A DNA stretch of 36,051 bases from Thermoleophilia bacterium (GTDB taxonomy: Bacteria > Actinomycetota > Thermoleophilia > Gaiellales > JAICJC01). Position numbers and translations under genes: made by a program. This document shows positions 15,411 through 23,236 of this stretch, piece by piece. The notes beneath the pieces are model-generated. The model saw nothing but the letters and a program-made list of their open reading frames with translations. It made no database searches and was not told the DNA's origin. The stretch is taken from NCBI GenBank assembly GCA_025927685.1, contig JAICKX010000019.1, positions 1-36,051 of the forward strand. Reading direction: 5' to 3'. Position 1 is the first letter of the stretch. Each line of letters starts with the position of its first letter.

Positions 15411-16765
15411 TCCGCGCGATCGCGAGGGTGCTCGAGGAGCGCACGCATGCGGCGCCGTTCGGCCTGAAGGCGCTGCGTTACCTCTTCCCCGACCACTGGT
15501 CGTTCCTGCTCGGCGAGGTGGCGCTCTACACGTTCATCGTCCTCGTCGGGACGGGGACGTACCTGGCGCTCTTCTTCCATCCGTCGACCGCCCAGGTCGT
15601 GTATCACGGAAGCTACGCGCCCCTCGACGGCATGCAGATGACGGAGGCGTACCGCTCGACGGTGCACCTCTCGCTCGACGTCAGGGCGGGCCTTCTCATG
15701 CGCCAGACGCACCACTGGGCGGCCGACGTGTTCGTGGCGGCGATCGCCGTCCACCTCATGCGCATCGTCTTCACCGGGGCGTTTCGAAAGCCGCGCGAGC
15801 TGACGTACTACGTCGGCCTCACGATCCTCGGGCTGGCGCTGCTCGAGGGCTACCTCGGCTATTCGCTGGTCGACGATCTGCTGTCGGGGATGGGCCTCGC
15901 GATCGGCTACGGCGTCGCGCTCTCGCTCCCGTTCATCGGTGCGAACGTGGCACAGCTGATCTGGGGCGGCCCGGTCCCGGGCACGGCGGACTTCTGGTCG
16001 CGGATGTACATCACGCACGTCTTCCTCCTCCCGCTTGCCATCGCGACGCTGATCGCCATCCATCTTGCGCTCGTCGCCTCGCTTCACCACACGCAGTTCG
16101 GCGGCGGCCGGCGCTCGGAGCGGCGGCTCGTCGGCCTGCCGGCGCTCCCGAGCTACGCGCCGCGGTCGCTCGCGCTCATGTTCACGGTGTTCGCGGTGCT
16201 CTTCCTGCTGGGCGGCCTTGTGCAGATCAACCCGATCTGGCTCTGGGGCCCGTACCACGTCGCCGACGGGACGAACGGCGCCCAGCCGGACTGGTACCTG
16301 GGATGGCTGATCGGCGCGCTCCGGCTCATGCCGGCGTTCGACGTCACGATCCTGGACTACACCGTCATCCCGAACCCGTTCTGGGGAGGCGCGCTCTTCC
16401 CGAGCGTCGTCTTCGGCACCCTCTACGCGTGGCCGTCCATCGAGCGCCGGTTCTCGGGCGATCGCGTCCGCCACAACCTGCTCGACCGCCCCCGCGACGT
16501 GCGCTGGCGCACGGCGACGGCGGCCGCGTTCCTGAGCTGGGTGCTCCTCATCTTCATGGCCGGCTCGGCCGACCGGGCGTACATCCTCTTCGGCTGGAGC
16601 TACGAGACGCAGCTTCAGATCTACCGGGTGCTGGTGTTCGTCCTGCCGCCCGTCGTGTTCTGGCTGACGCTCAAGATCTGCGACGAGCTGCGGCGCAACG
16701 AGGAGGTGGAGCGCCATCGCCACGAGGCCGAGGACGAGGCCCGCGCGGCTGCGAACCGGGTGTGA
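15407..16765 (+). CDS. qcrB: Cytochrome b subunit of the menaquinol-cytochrome c reductase
   Basis: 452 aa quinol-oxidising subunit. Heme b ligands are the histidine pairs in THHWAADVFVAAIAVHLMR (about H103 and H116) and in ITHVFLLPLAIATLIAIHL (H204 and H219). The Qo-site signature appears as PDWY (in AQPDWYLGWLIG) rather than PEWY. Eight or so helices are followed by a charged C-terminal tail (RHRHEAEDEAR). The GTG start overlaps the qcrA stop. Together with qcrC, qcrA and the cta genes it should form a III-IV supercomplex, as established for actinobacteria. Confidence 0.95.
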   Translation: MIRAIARVLEERTHAAPFGLKALRYLFPDHWSFLLGEVALYTFIVLVGTGTYLALFFHPSTAQVVYHGSYAPLDGMQMTEAYRSTVHLSLDVRAGLLMRQTHHWAADVFVAAIAVHLMRIVFTGAFRKPRELTYYVGLTILGLALLEGYLGYSLVDDLLSGMGLAIGYGVALSLPFIGANVAQLIWGGPVPGTADFWSRMYITHVFLLPLAIATLIAIHLALVASLHHTQFGGGRRSERRLVGLPALPSYAPRSLALMFTVFAVLFLLGGLVQINPIWLWGPYHVADGTNGAQPDWYLGWLIGALRLMPAFDVTILDYTVIPNPFWGGALFPSVVFGTLYAWPSIERRFSGDRVRHNLLDRPRDVRWRTATAAAFLSWVLLIFMAGSADRAYILFGWSYETQLQIYRVLVFVLPPVVFWLTLKICDELRRNEEVERHRHEAEDEARAAANRV

Positions 16766-16784
16766 GCTCGCGGCGGTCGCGGCG

Positions 16785-17570
16785 ATGGCCGCGGCCCTCG
16801 CCGCGCTCGGCTGGCTCGCGGTGGGGAACGCCGTGGTGCCCGCCGCGGCGTACGTCACGGGCGAGCACCGGACCCGCCGGGCCGGGCGGGCATGGCCCGC
16901 TCGCCGGACCGCCGCCTTCCTGGCGGCGGTCGTCGTGCTGGGCGCCGCGACGAGCGGCGCCCTCGACGACCGGGCCCGGGCGTCGCTCGCATGGCACATG
17001 ACCCAGCAGATGACGCTGCTCTTCGTCGTGCCGCTGGGCCTGATCGCGGGCGGGCCCGGTGAGCTCCTGGGACGGTCGGGCGCCCGGCGTGCTTGGAGGC
17101 CGTCTCCCGCCGCGCTGGCCGGTGCGTGGCTGGCGCTCGCCGCCGTCCAGTGGGTCGTCCATGTGCCCTCGGTGCTGGACGAGCTCTGGAGCCGGCCGGC
17201 CGCCCTGGCCGCCGTCCACTGGGCGCTCGTCGCAGCGGGAGCCGCGTTCTTCGGCTGTGCGTTCGCCGCCGTCTCGTCGGGCCGGCTGCATCCGCTCGCC
17301 GCCGCGCTCTACGTCGTCAGCACGATGCCGGCGACCGACGCGATCGGCCTCTGGCTCCTCTTCGACCCCAGCGCCGTCTACGAGCGGTACGCCGGCGCGG
17401 GCGCGATCGCCGACCAGCACCGGGCGGGCGCCGTCATGTTCACGGCGGGTATGGTGCCGCTCTTCCTCGCGGCGCGGATGGCGTACGGCTGGATCTCGAA
17501 AGGTGGCGACGCCCGCTTGTCCCGCCGGCAGCCGGCCGGTACGCTTCGGCGCCCCTTGGACTTAGGCTGA
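16785..17570 (+). CDS. ctaG: CtaG-like cytochrome c oxidase assembly protein
   Basis: 261 aa polytopic membrane protein with six or seven helices, starting at an ATG 19 bp after qcrB. The segment HMTQQMTLLFVVPLGLIAG (about 71-89) corresponds to the HM-QHM-L-----P segment of caa3-type CtaG proteins, which help copper delivery to the oxidase. Further conserved His and Trp residues occur in VQWVVHVP and VHWALVAAG. Last gene of the respiratory operon. A CTTAGG/CCTAAG palindrome overlaps its stop codon. Confidence 0.8.
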   Translation: MAAALAALGWLAVGNAVVPAAAYVTGEHRTRRAGRAWPARRTAAFLAAVVVLGAATSGALDDRARASLAWHMTQQMTLLFVVPLGLIAGGPGELLGRSGARRAWRPSPAALAGAWLALAAVQWVVHVPSVLDELWSRPAALAAVHWALVAAGAAFFGCAFAAVSSGRLHPLAAALYVVSTMPATDAIGLWLLFDPSAVYERYAGAGAIADQHRAGAVMFTAGMVPLFLAARMAYGWISKGGDARLSRRQPAGTLRRPLDLG

Positions 17571-17576
17571 CCTAAG
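17561..17576. promoter_or_regulatory. CTTAGG-CTGA-CCTAAG palindrome, partial IdeR/DtxR-like box
   Basis: A perfect 6-bp inverted repeat with a 4-bp centre lies 45 bp upstream of the phosphoesterase GTG and overlaps the ctaG stop. It matches the outer positions of the first 14 bases of the known DtxR/IdeR consensus (TTAGGTTAGCCTAACCTAA) but not the last five. An iron-dependent repressor site is possible; chance is also possible. Confidence 0.3.
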
Positions 17577-17621
17577 CGCCCTCTCGGGTCCGGCCTGCTC
17601 CCGCGACGACACGGGGTGTGA

Positions 17622-18935
17622 GTGAGGTTCACGCGCGTACTGCTGTTCGTGATGCTGGCCGGGCTGGCCCTGATCCACGACGACGGAGAGCCGTCGTGGG
17701 GGCCGCACGTCGTCGTGCCGCTCACGCCGCCGCCGGACCGGCGGCCGCTACCGGTCGCGGAGACGACCACGCCGATCAAGCACGTCGTCTACCTGATCAA
17801 GGAGAACCGGACGTACGACAACCTGTACGGCGGCTTTCCGGGGGGCGACGGCGCACGCGTGGGGAGGACGGCGGAGGGAAAGACCGTCACGCTGCGGCGG
17901 CTTCCCGACAAGCAGACCGATCTCCAGCACAGCTACTTCGCCGCCCACCACGACATCAACGGCGGCAAGATGGACGGGTTCTCGACGCTCCGCGACAAGA
18001 ACGGCAACGTCACCGACCTGGCGTTCACGACCGCGATGCCGGGGCAGCTGCCCGCCTACTGGGGCTGGGCGGAGCACTACGAGCTCGGCGACCGGATGTT
18101 CTCCTCGGCCGCGTCGTCGAGCATGCCCAACCACCTCTACGCGATCGCCTCCCAGTCCGCCGGCGTGATCGACGGTCCGAACTTCCGCACCACGCGCTGG
18201 GGCTGCGACGACCCGGAGGGGATCACGGCGCCCGCCATCCGCAACGGGCGCGAGGTGCGGGTGCGCCCCTGCTTCAACATCCCGACGGCGGTCTCGCAGC
18301 TCGAGAAGAAGCACGTTGCGTGGAGCTACTACGGCGCCCGCGGCGGGGAGCTCGGCTACGGCTGGATCGCGGTCGACCAGATCAAGTACATCCGCGACAC
18401 CGACCTCTGGAACAAGCACGTCTTCCCGGTCGAGTGGTTCGTCCACGACGTCTCCCAGGGCTATCTCGCCCCCGTGACCTGGATCGTGCCGCCGTTCAAC
18501 CTGTCCGACCATCCCGGCGGCCCGTCCCTCTGCCAGGGCCAGAACTGGACCGTCGACATCGTGAACGCGATCATGCGATCGCCCATGTGGCGCTCGACCG
18601 CGATCGTCATGACGTGGGACGACTTCGGCGGGTTCTACGACCACGTCCCACCGCCGCACGCCGACTTCCTCGGCCTCGGGCCGCGGGTCCCGCTCGTCGT
18701 GATCTCCCCGTGGGCCCGAAACCGTGTCGACCACCACACCTACGACTTCACGTCGGTCGTGCGGTTCATCGACCAGAACTTCGGCCTCCCCCAGCTGAAC
18801 GAGCGCCAGCAGCTCTTCTCGTCGATGGGCGACGCCTTCCAGTTCGAGCACCCGCTGCCGCGCTGGTACGCGCACCGTTCGGTCTGCCCGCACACGTCGC
18901 CGGTCCACGTCGCCGAGAGCACCGATCTGGACTAG
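17622..18935 (+). CDS. Exported phosphoesterase family protein (acid phosphatase / phospholipase C type)
   Basis: 437 aa of the PF04185 phosphoesterase superfamily, alkaline-phosphatase fold. The entry motif [17 protein letters not shown] (about 54-70) corresponds to the metal-binding ENRS-D motif. Later motifs are [18 protein letters not shown] and [16 protein letters not shown], the last bearing metal-binding Asp and His residues. A hydrophobic N-terminus ([13 protein letters not shown]) suggests export. It may release phosphate from phosphomonoesters or phospholipids; the substrate is not predictable. The GTG at 17622 is preceded by only a weak GGGTGTGAG. It could be regulated by the palindrome at 17561. 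Confidence 0.85.
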   Translation: MRFTRVLLFVMLAGLALIHDDGEPSWGPHVVVPLTPPPDRRPLPVAETTTPIKHVVYLIKENRTYDNLYGGFPGGDGARVGRTAEGKTVTLRRLPDKQTDLQHSYFAAHHDINGGKMDGFSTLRDKNGNVTDLAFTTAMPGQLPAYWGWAEHYELGDRMFSSAASSSMPNHLYAIASQSAGVIDGPNFRTTRWGCDDPEGITAPAIRNGREVRVRPCFNIPTAVSQLEKKHVAWSYYGARGGELGYGWIAVDQIKYIRDTDLWNKHVFPVEWFVHDVSQGYLAPVTWIVPPFNLSDHPGGPSLCQGQNWTVDIVNAIMRSPMWRSTAIVMTWDDFGGFYDHVPPPHADFLGLGPRVPLVVISPWARNRVDHHTYDFTSVVRFIDQNFGLPQLNERQQLFSSMGDAFQFEHPLPRWYAHRSVCPHTSPVHVAESTDLD

Positions 18936-18960
18936 ACGCCGGCTCGGTTGCGCCGAGGGT

Positions 18961-18989
18961 GTAAGGATTTCGGCGCGGCGGGCGTATCC
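18961..18989 (+). promoter_or_regulatory. Possible ECF-type promoter
   Basis: GTAAGGATTT (18961-18970) and CGTATCC (18983-18989) are spaced like the -35 and -10 boxes of an ECF sigma promoter, about 50 bp ahead of the gene at 19042. This is pattern recognition only. Confidence 0.25.
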
Positions 18990-19041
18990 AGTACACGAAG
19001 GCAAGTTCTTCCAGTCATCTCGGCATCTCAGGAGGGTGTAG

Positions 19042-19413
19042 ATGGGCTTCAGCAACAAGGATCCCCTGTCGGGGTTGGAGGGTGACCTGCGGGCGAGCCG
19101 TCCGCAGCTGGACCCCGGCGTCGAAGGCCGGATCGCGGCGGGCATCGCGGGGCGATCGCGTCCCCGTGGGGCCCGGGTGCTCACGGCCACCGTCGTCACG
19201 ACCGCCGCGTTCGGCACCATGGCGATGTTCGGCGGCGCGTCGTACGCCATCGCCTCGGCTCACCACATTGTCGGCGGCGGCAACTCGACACCCGCGGACA
19301 CCCAGTACTGCGGCGACTCGTCAGAGCCGGACAGCAACGGCGACCTGCACTCCAACTGCCACACCGGCAGCAAGGGCCGCGGAGCCGGCGGGAACGACAA
19401 GCCCGGCAACTAG
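19042..19413 (+). CDS. Small single-pass membrane protein, 123 aa
   Basis: The start at 19042 has a good Shine-Dalgarno (AGGAGGG). The N-terminal 43 residues are soluble and basic (LEGDLRASRPQLDPGVEGRI), followed by one membrane segment at about 46-72, then a polar, glycine/asparagine/serine-rich exterior tail with two cysteines (YCGDSS, SNCHTG). The topology and N-terminal helix resemble proteins encoded beside ECF sigma factors, but no anti-sigma motif is evident. Unknown function. It ends in a double hairpin region. Confidence 0.6.
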   Translation: MGFSNKDPLSGLEGDLRASRPQLDPGVEGRIAAGIAGRSRPRGARVLTATVVTTAAFGTMAMFGGASYAIASAHHIVGGGNSTPADTQYCGDSSEPDSNGDLHSNCHTGSKGRGAGGNDKPGN

Positions 19414-19440
19414 CCACATCCAACGCAGGAAGCGCGGTAG

Positions 19441-19468
19441 AGAAGGCCCACCGGCCGGTGGGCCTTCT
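19441..19468 (+). terminator. Perfect 14-bp palindrome, probable terminator
   Basis: AGAAGGCCCACCGG at 19441-19454 is followed immediately by its exact reverse complement. It lies 27 bp after the stop at 19413 and ends in TCT, so it probably ends that transcript; being symmetric it may also serve the convergent minus-strand gene. Confidence 0.65.
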
Positions 19469-19472
19469 GGCG

Positions 19473-19498
19473 TTGACGAAGGGCCGTCCCTTCGTCAA
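19473..19498 (-). terminator. 11-bp hairpin containing the stop codon of the RsbW-like gene
   Basis: TTGACGAAGGG (19473-19483) pairs with CCCTTCGTCAA (19488-19498) around a 4-nt loop. The TGA of the minus-strand gene (19495-19497) is inside the right arm. Together with the adjacent palindrome it forms a back-to-back double hairpin between convergent genes. Confidence 0.45.
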
Positions 19499-19926
19499 GC
19501 GTGGGTCGGCCGGCCGGGGTAAGGCGCGCGTACGAGCCGGACGTGGATCTCTGTCGGCCGGCTGCGGCGGACGTGCAGCTGTGAGGCGAGCGCGGTGGCG
19601 ATTTGGAGTCCGATTCCGAGGCCGTGGTTCGGGGATTTCCCGAACCCGTGGCCCCAGTCGCGGACGGTCAGAGTGGCTGCGTCGGGCTCACAGAGCACCT
19701 CCACTTCGACGGGCCCCGTCTCGGTATAGGCGTGGTTCACGACGTTCGCGGCGAGCTCGGTGACGATGAGCCCGGCAGCTGCCAGGTCGACGCCTGGACA
19801 CTCGCGGCTCAACGTGTCGAGGACCTCGCGGCGGAGGTGTGGAACGGCCGCCGGCCGGGCCTCGATCTGGGTCTGCCATCGCTGCTCATCGACCGCCTCC
19901 ACGCTGGCGTGGTTCCCCGCTCTCAC
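19495..19926 (-). CDS. RsbW-like anti-sigma factor / ATP-binding protein
   Basis: 143 aa GHKL ATPase of the anti-sigma (HATPase_c_2) type. The N box is VTELAANVVNHAY (55-67, Asn61), the G1 box RDWGHGF (89-95), the G2 box GLGIGL (102-107). Such proteins bind a sigma factor or phosphorylate a STAS antagonist. The GTG at 19926 follows an AGGGG-type ribosome site. The next gene upstream on the same strand is the ANTAR regulator (23 bp). The STAS protein at 21083, encoded divergently, is the obvious candidate partner; the sigma factor is not in this window unless it is SigH. Confidence 0.82.
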   Translation of the reverse strand: MRAGNHASVEAVDEQRWQTQIEARPAAVPHLRREVLDTLSRECPGVDLAAAGLIVTELAANVVNHAYTETGPVEVEVLCEPDAATLTVRDWGHGFGKSPNHGLGIGLQIATALASQLHVRRSRPTEIHVRLVRAPYPGRPTHA

Positions 19927-19949
19927 GGCCCCTAACCGGTCGATGGGAG

Positions 19950-20543
19950 CTACTCGGCGTCGCCGGGCGGTTGGGCGGGGAGCAGCGTGTGGGTGTCGAC
20001 GATGTTCTGGGCGACGTCGATGAGCCGGTGCTGGGTGCGGCGGGAGTGGTCGCGAAGCAGGTTGTAGGCCGCTTGCTCCTCGATCTGGTGGCGCTCCATC
20101 AGGATGCCCTTGGCGCGTTCGGTGACCGCGCGACGGGCGAAGGCGCCTTCGAGGCCGTGGTACTCGGCAAATCGGCGCAGGACGATGTCGAATGAGCTCT
20201 CGAGCCGGTCCGCGTCGCCGTTGACGATGTAGGCGAAGACGCCTCGCTGGGCGGCTTGGTCAACGAACTTGGGGTCTTCCGCGTCGAGCAGGGCGATCAC
20301 CGGGCAATTGCTCTCCCGGACAAGTTCATCGATCAGGGTGAGGGCGTGCTGCGCCTCGTCGAGGCAGACGATGGCCACGTCGGGGTCTTCGTCTGCGGTC
20401 AGCTCGGCCACCGAGCGCGGATCGGTCGCCTGGACGATGACCGCGTGGCCCAGGGAGGTCACCACCTGGGTGACCTGCGCGAGTCGCTCCTGACGCTCAT
20501 CCGCGATCAGGACACGGAGTCCGGTGTGTCGCCGCGAAACCAT
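19950..20543 (-). CDS. ANTAR-domain response regulator
   Basis: 197 aa. Residues ~8-125 form a receiver-like domain (LRVLIADERQERLAQV, DVAIVCLDE with candidate phospho-acceptor Asp62). The conserved receiver Lys is not visible in the expected YIVNGDADRL segment, so it may be a pseudo-receiver. Residues ~133-185 are an ANTAR RNA-binding domain (TERAKGILMERHQIEEQAAY, then RRTQHRLIDVAQNIV). ANTAR proteins bind paired-hairpin RNAs and prevent termination. It sits 23 bp upstream of the RsbW-like gene and is probably cotranscribed. Start is ATG at 20543. Confidence 0.88.
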   Translation of the reverse strand: MVSRRHTGLRVLIADERQERLAQVTQVVTSLGHAVIVQATDPRSVAELTADEDPDVAIVCLDEAQHALTLIDELVRESNCPVIALLDAEDPKFVDQAAQRGVFAYIVNGDADRLESSFDIVLRRFAEYHGLEGAFARRAVTERAKGILMERHQIEEQAAYNLLRDHSRRTQHRLIDVAQNIVDTHTLLPAQPPGDAE

Positions 20544-20735
20544 CGTGCTTGCGGGGAGGTGTCGCCGGTGATCCTACAGGAGCAGCCGCCCAGCGATGGA
20601 GGTTTCGTTCGGCGACGCAGTGGTATCATCAGGACTCGGCCCCAGCACACGGCCGTTGGCCCCCATCGCGCAGTCGGTGGGCGGCGGGCCTCTCTGATCT
20701 GGCCAGGATCGCCTGTCAACGCTGGGAGACCGATC

Positions 20736-21086
20736 GTGGAGTGGTGGCGCGAGCAGGAAGCTCGGAACGAGGTGAGGTTCCGCGCCCAGAACGAGTGGAT
20801 CGAGCAGGCCAGTCAGAGCTTCGCGTCCACTGCCGCCACCGACACGTTCGTGTGCGAGTGCGGAGATGCAACCTGTGCTCAGCCGATCAGCCTGACCACG
20901 GCCGAGTACGAGCACGTGCGCTCGGTCGCAACCCACTTCGTCGTGGCGGTCAACCACGAAGACCCCGAGGTGGAGCGGCTCGTCAGCGAAAACGGACGCT
21001 ACGCCGTTGTCGAGAAGATCTTCGGCTCGGCGCTGCGACTCGCACGGGCGACCGACCCACGAAGCGCGGGTGGTCGGAGGGAGTGA
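20736..21086 (+). CDS. Uncharacterised CECGD-motif protein, possible zinc site
   Basis: 116 aa from the GTG at 20736, chosen for GGGAG 7 bp upstream. The N-terminus is a charged helix (WWREQEARNEVRFRAQNEW), followed by FVCECGDATCAQPISL with Cys40, Cys42 and Cys47, then ATHFVVAVNHEDPEVE with His67 and His74. The cysteine and histidine spacing suggests metal binding. I recall similar CECGD proteins in actinobacterial regulatory clusters but no assigned function. It is translationally coupled to the STAS gene (GTGA overlap) and divergent from the ANTAR gene, so a sensor or adaptor in the same pathway is a reasonable inference. Confidence 0.7.
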   Translation: MEWWREQEARNEVRFRAQNEWIEQASQSFASTAATDTFVCECGDATCAQPISLTTAEYEHVRSVATHFVVAVNHEDPEVERLVSENGRYAVVEKIFGSALRLARATDPRSAGGRRE

Positions 21087-21466
21087 GGACATTGCACACA
21101 CCCGGGACAGTCGAGCTCACGCAGGAACCAACCGCGTGGCACCTGAGGCTCCACGGCGAGCACGACCTCGCCACCGCCCCCGAGCTGGAGCAGGCCATGC
21201 GCACGGTGCTCGACTCCGGCACAACGGTCCTGATCGACCTCACCGGCGCGACGTTCATCGACTCGACGGTCATCCACTGGCTCCTGCGCTGGGCCGGGCA
21301 CGCCGGCCAGCCCGACACGACGCTCCGTCTCGCCGTCGTCGGCGCGTCACCCGAATCCGCCGCCGGCCGCGTCATCGACCTGGCCGGCCTTCGGCACTCC
21401 ATCCCGCTCTACCCGACCACGAACGAGGCGCTCACGGCCGTGGCGTCAGATCGATCTGAGGGTTGA
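21083..21466 (+). CDS. STAS-domain anti-sigma factor antagonist (RsbV-like)
   Basis: 127 aa from the GTG that overlaps the previous stop; a TTG at 21092 is better spaced from the GGAGGG ribosome site and may be the true start. The STAS core is clear: LRLHGEHDLATAPELEQAM, VLIDLTGATFIDSTVIHWLL. The regulatory position reads Asp60-Ser61-Thr62, so a Thr replaces the usual second Ser phosphorylated by RsbW/SpoIIAB-type kinases. Likely partner of the RsbW-like protein at 19495. It ends 43 bp before the left tRNA-derived repeat. Confidence 0.85.
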   Translation: MRTLHTPGTVELTQEPTAWHLRLHGEHDLATAPELEQAMRTVLDSGTTVLIDLTGATFIDSTVIHWLLRWAGHAGQPDTTLRLAVVGASPESAAGRVIDLAGLRHSIPLYPTTNEALTAVASDRSEG

Positions 21467-21481
21467 CGCGAACGGCGCGCC

Positions 21482-22012
21482 GTGGACACGCATGGCGCCC
21501 GCGGTCGCGTCCGTGGGAGAGCCGGGAGCGGGACTCAAACATCGAATCAGCGCAACGCCACTGGCCGCCTCGCCCAAGAGCTCGACGACCTCGCCCCGGT
21601 CGAGCAGGCCATCGCCGACGGACTCGCCGCCGCGGAACGCAACCGCGACCAGTTGATCCGAGAACTCTTCCCCGAACTCGCCGAAGGTCTCCAGCGACGA
21701 GCCGCCGAACGTGTCGAAGCCAGCATCGCGCTCGAGCAGCAGCACGCCGCCGAACGCGCCGCACAGGCCGAAGCCGAGCACGCCCTTCGGGACGAGTGGA
21801 TGCGCCTCGACAGCGCGCTACCCGCTCCGCTGCGCCGCCGCTTCGACGAGCAGGCGCTCAGGCTCGCCCCGATCGAGCCGGACGCCGGCCTCGCCCACTA
21901 CGTCGCAGAACCCGACTGGGCCGGCTGGATGGTCAAGGTCTTGGAAACAAGCCGCGAGCTGCGCGATGAGCAGCGAACCCGAGAAGCCGCCGGCATGGCC
22001 GGATACCGCTGA
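21482..22012 (+). CDS. Coiled-coil hypothetical protein whose 5' end crosses the attachment repeat
   Basis: The open frame runs from a GTG at 21482, but convincing coding sequence starts near 21560 (RLAQELDDLAPVEQAIADGL). It is rich in Ala, Glu and Arg, predicted helical (ERVEASIALEQQHAAERAAQ), with a conserved-looking C-terminus (AHYVAEPDWAGWMVKVLE). No family recognised. There is no ribosome site at 21482 and no in-frame start after the repeat, so the gene is probably truncated by, or translated through, the left attachment site. It leads an operon with the 56-codon gene at 22024. Confidence 0.55.
   Translation: MDTHGARGRVRGRAGSGTQTSNQRNATGRLAQELDDLAPVEQAIADGLAAAERNRDQLIRELFPELAEGLQRRAAERVEASIALEQQHAAERAAQAEAEHALRDEWMRLDSALPAPLRRRFDEQALRLAPIEPDAGLAHYVAEPDWAGWMVKVLETSRELRDEQRTREAAGMAGYR
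21510..21540. repeat. Left attachment-like repeat (orphan tRNA-Thr 3' end)
   Basis: Bases 21510-21536 are identical to 27056-27082, and with one mismatch the match extends to 21540 (CTCAAAC versus CTCGAAC). It holds only the last 17 bases of the tRNA and 10 flanking bases, so it cannot be a functional tRNA. Confidence 0.75.
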
Positions 22013-22023
22013 GGAGGAACACC

Positions 22024-22194
22024 GTGACCGACGAGACAACCCCGACCGCCGACGACCAGCTCGAGGCCGCCCAGACGCGGATCGCAGAGCTTGAACAGGA
22101 GCTCGAAGACGCCAAGCGCGTCGAGCTCATCTCGCCCGAGGAACAGCAGCGAAGGTGGGGCCAGGAGATCCTCGACCAGATCGCGGCATCGTAA
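22024..22194 (+). CDS. Very small coiled-coil protein, 56 aa
   Basis: GTG at 22024 preceded by GAGGAGGA at 22010-22017, which overlaps the stop codon of the upstream gene. The product is an acidic helix (DDQLEAAQTRIAELEQELED) followed by ELISPEEQQRRWGQEILDQI. It is compatible with a dimeric coiled coil. No family recognised. Strong ribosome site, operon position and codon bias make it a credible gene despite its size. Confidence 0.65.
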   Translation: MTDETTPTADDQLEAAQTRIAELEQELEDAKRVELISPEEQQRRWGQEILDQIAAS

Positions 22195-22201
22195 CGCCAG
22201 G

Positions 22202-22690
22202 TCACTCCTCGCTGCCGGCGGAAACCGTCACCATCCAACCCGCCAGCGTCAGCAGGCAACTGACTGCGAGGAATCCGAGGTCCCAGCTCAGCGGCCCGCC
22301 GCGGTCATCGCGGACGTGGTGAATGCCGAGGATCTCGTGATTGACGACTCCCTCGACTACGTTGAACAGCCCGAATCCAACCAAGATCCAGCCGAACAAC
22401 GCTCGGCCATTGAGCGCCCAGCGCCAGTCGGTCGATCGTCGCCACAGAATCCAGATCCCGGCCACTACAGCCAGCCACGTTGCAGCATGAAACAGGCCGT
22501 CCGCCAACGTGTTGTCCTCCAAGCCGCCGATCGTCGTCGTCGGAAAGTCGCCCTCGCTGCTGAGCATGTGGTGCCACTGCAGGATCTGATGAAACACGAT
22601 GCCGTCGACGAACCCGCCGAGCCCAATGCCGAGCAGCAGGCCCGGCAACCTCGGTCGCCGCACGGGTTCAGGCTCCGCACTGCCGCTCAT
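22202..22690 (-). CDS. DUF2243 family membrane protein
   Basis: 162 aa, four membrane helices. The family signature GFVDGIVFHQILQWHHMLS lies at about residues 24-42, and a second matching segment (NVVEGVVNHEILGIHHV) follows in the third or fourth helix, so the protein has an internal repeat of Asp/Glu-Gly-(I/V)-x-x-H and HH motifs. These conserved acidic and histidine residues in membrane segments suggest a metal or cofactor site; the function of DUF2243 is unknown. Start at ATG 22690. It converges with the coiled-coil operon (7 bp between stops). Confidence 0.85.
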   Translation of the reverse strand: MSGSAEPEPVRRPRLPGLLLGIGLGGFVDGIVFHQILQWHHMLSSEGDFPTTTIGGLEDNTLADGLFHAATWLAVVAGIWILWRRSTDWRWALNGRALFGWILVGFGLFNVVEGVVNHEILGIHHVRDDRGGPLSWDLGFLAVSCLLTLAGWMVTVSAGSEE

Positions 22691-22769
22691 GCTGGCCCAC
22701 CGTGCCCGACCGCTCCACCGCCGAGACGCCGACTCTCGCCAGTCCAAGCCGACGGGTCCGACGGCGCGC

Positions 22770-22905
22770 CGTTTGTGAGGCGTCGAGCTCGTCGGAAGAC
22801 GCCACCTGAGCTTCGATCGTGCCCCTCGTGTGGCGTGGAGTTCCTGCCTCGGCGTCGGGATGCGGTGTATTGCGGTGCAACGTGCCGCCAGCGCGCACCC
22901 GAACG
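22770..22905 (+). pseudogene. Remnant encoding a CxxC zinc-binding tail
   Basis: In one frame this stretch reads RSCPSCGVEFLPRRRDAVY followed by CGATCRQRA, the paired-cysteine zinc finger with a terminal CRQRA motif seen at the ends of many actinobacterial element-borne proteins. No start codon lies upstream in frame, and the downstream frame continues into unrelated sequence with no conserved features. It is best read as a fragment left by rearrangement inside the element. Confidence 0.4.
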
Positions 22906-22943
22906 CGGTGACGCCGCCCGCGGACCGGGCTCGGGGTCACTGT

Positions 22944-23090
22944 TCAGATCGGGGTTTCCGGGTCGCCGTGGACGTCGGTTACCTGTTCCGGCGGTTCCGG
23001 TGGATGGTTGGCCGGTGGTTCCGGCTTGTCCGGGCGATCCGCTTCGGGTCGGACAGCTCCACGCTTCTGTCGGGAGTCGTCGTTCGTCAC
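22944..23090 (-). CDS. Possible 48-aa proline-rich protein
   Basis: GTG at 23090 with AAGGA 5 bp upstream opens a 48-codon frame, very rich in Pro, Asp and Glu (DKPEPPANHPPEPPEQVTD). It is likely disordered if made. No homology recognised. Its codon third positions are mixed. I rate it a tentative gene. Confidence 0.3.
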   Translation of the reverse strand: MTNDDSRQKRGAVRPEADRPDKPEPPANHPPEPPEQVTDVHGDPETPI

Positions 23091-23174
23091 GTGATCCTTC
23101 TTGGTTGCGTCGAACCCCGGGGGGTTCTGCGGAACTCGAGCCGCAGGCCCTGATCGGGGGCCCGTCGACGCGCT

Positions 23175-23208
23175 CGAGAGACCTGGAGCGAGGTGTCCAG
23201 GTCTCTCG
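23175..23208 (-). terminator. 13-bp perfect hairpin terminator
   Basis: CGAGAGACCTGGA (23175-23187) and its exact complement (23196-23208) enclose an 8-nt loop, 29 bp past the stop of the small membrane protein gene at 23237. Confidence 0.65.
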
Positions 23209-23236
23209 GCGACGTTGCTCGTGCTGCTCACGGTCG

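Noticed and set aside
21510-21540. A second tRNA gene at the left repeat
   Set aside because: Only the last 17 tRNA bases are present; no anticodon arm or D-arm can be formed upstream or downstream.
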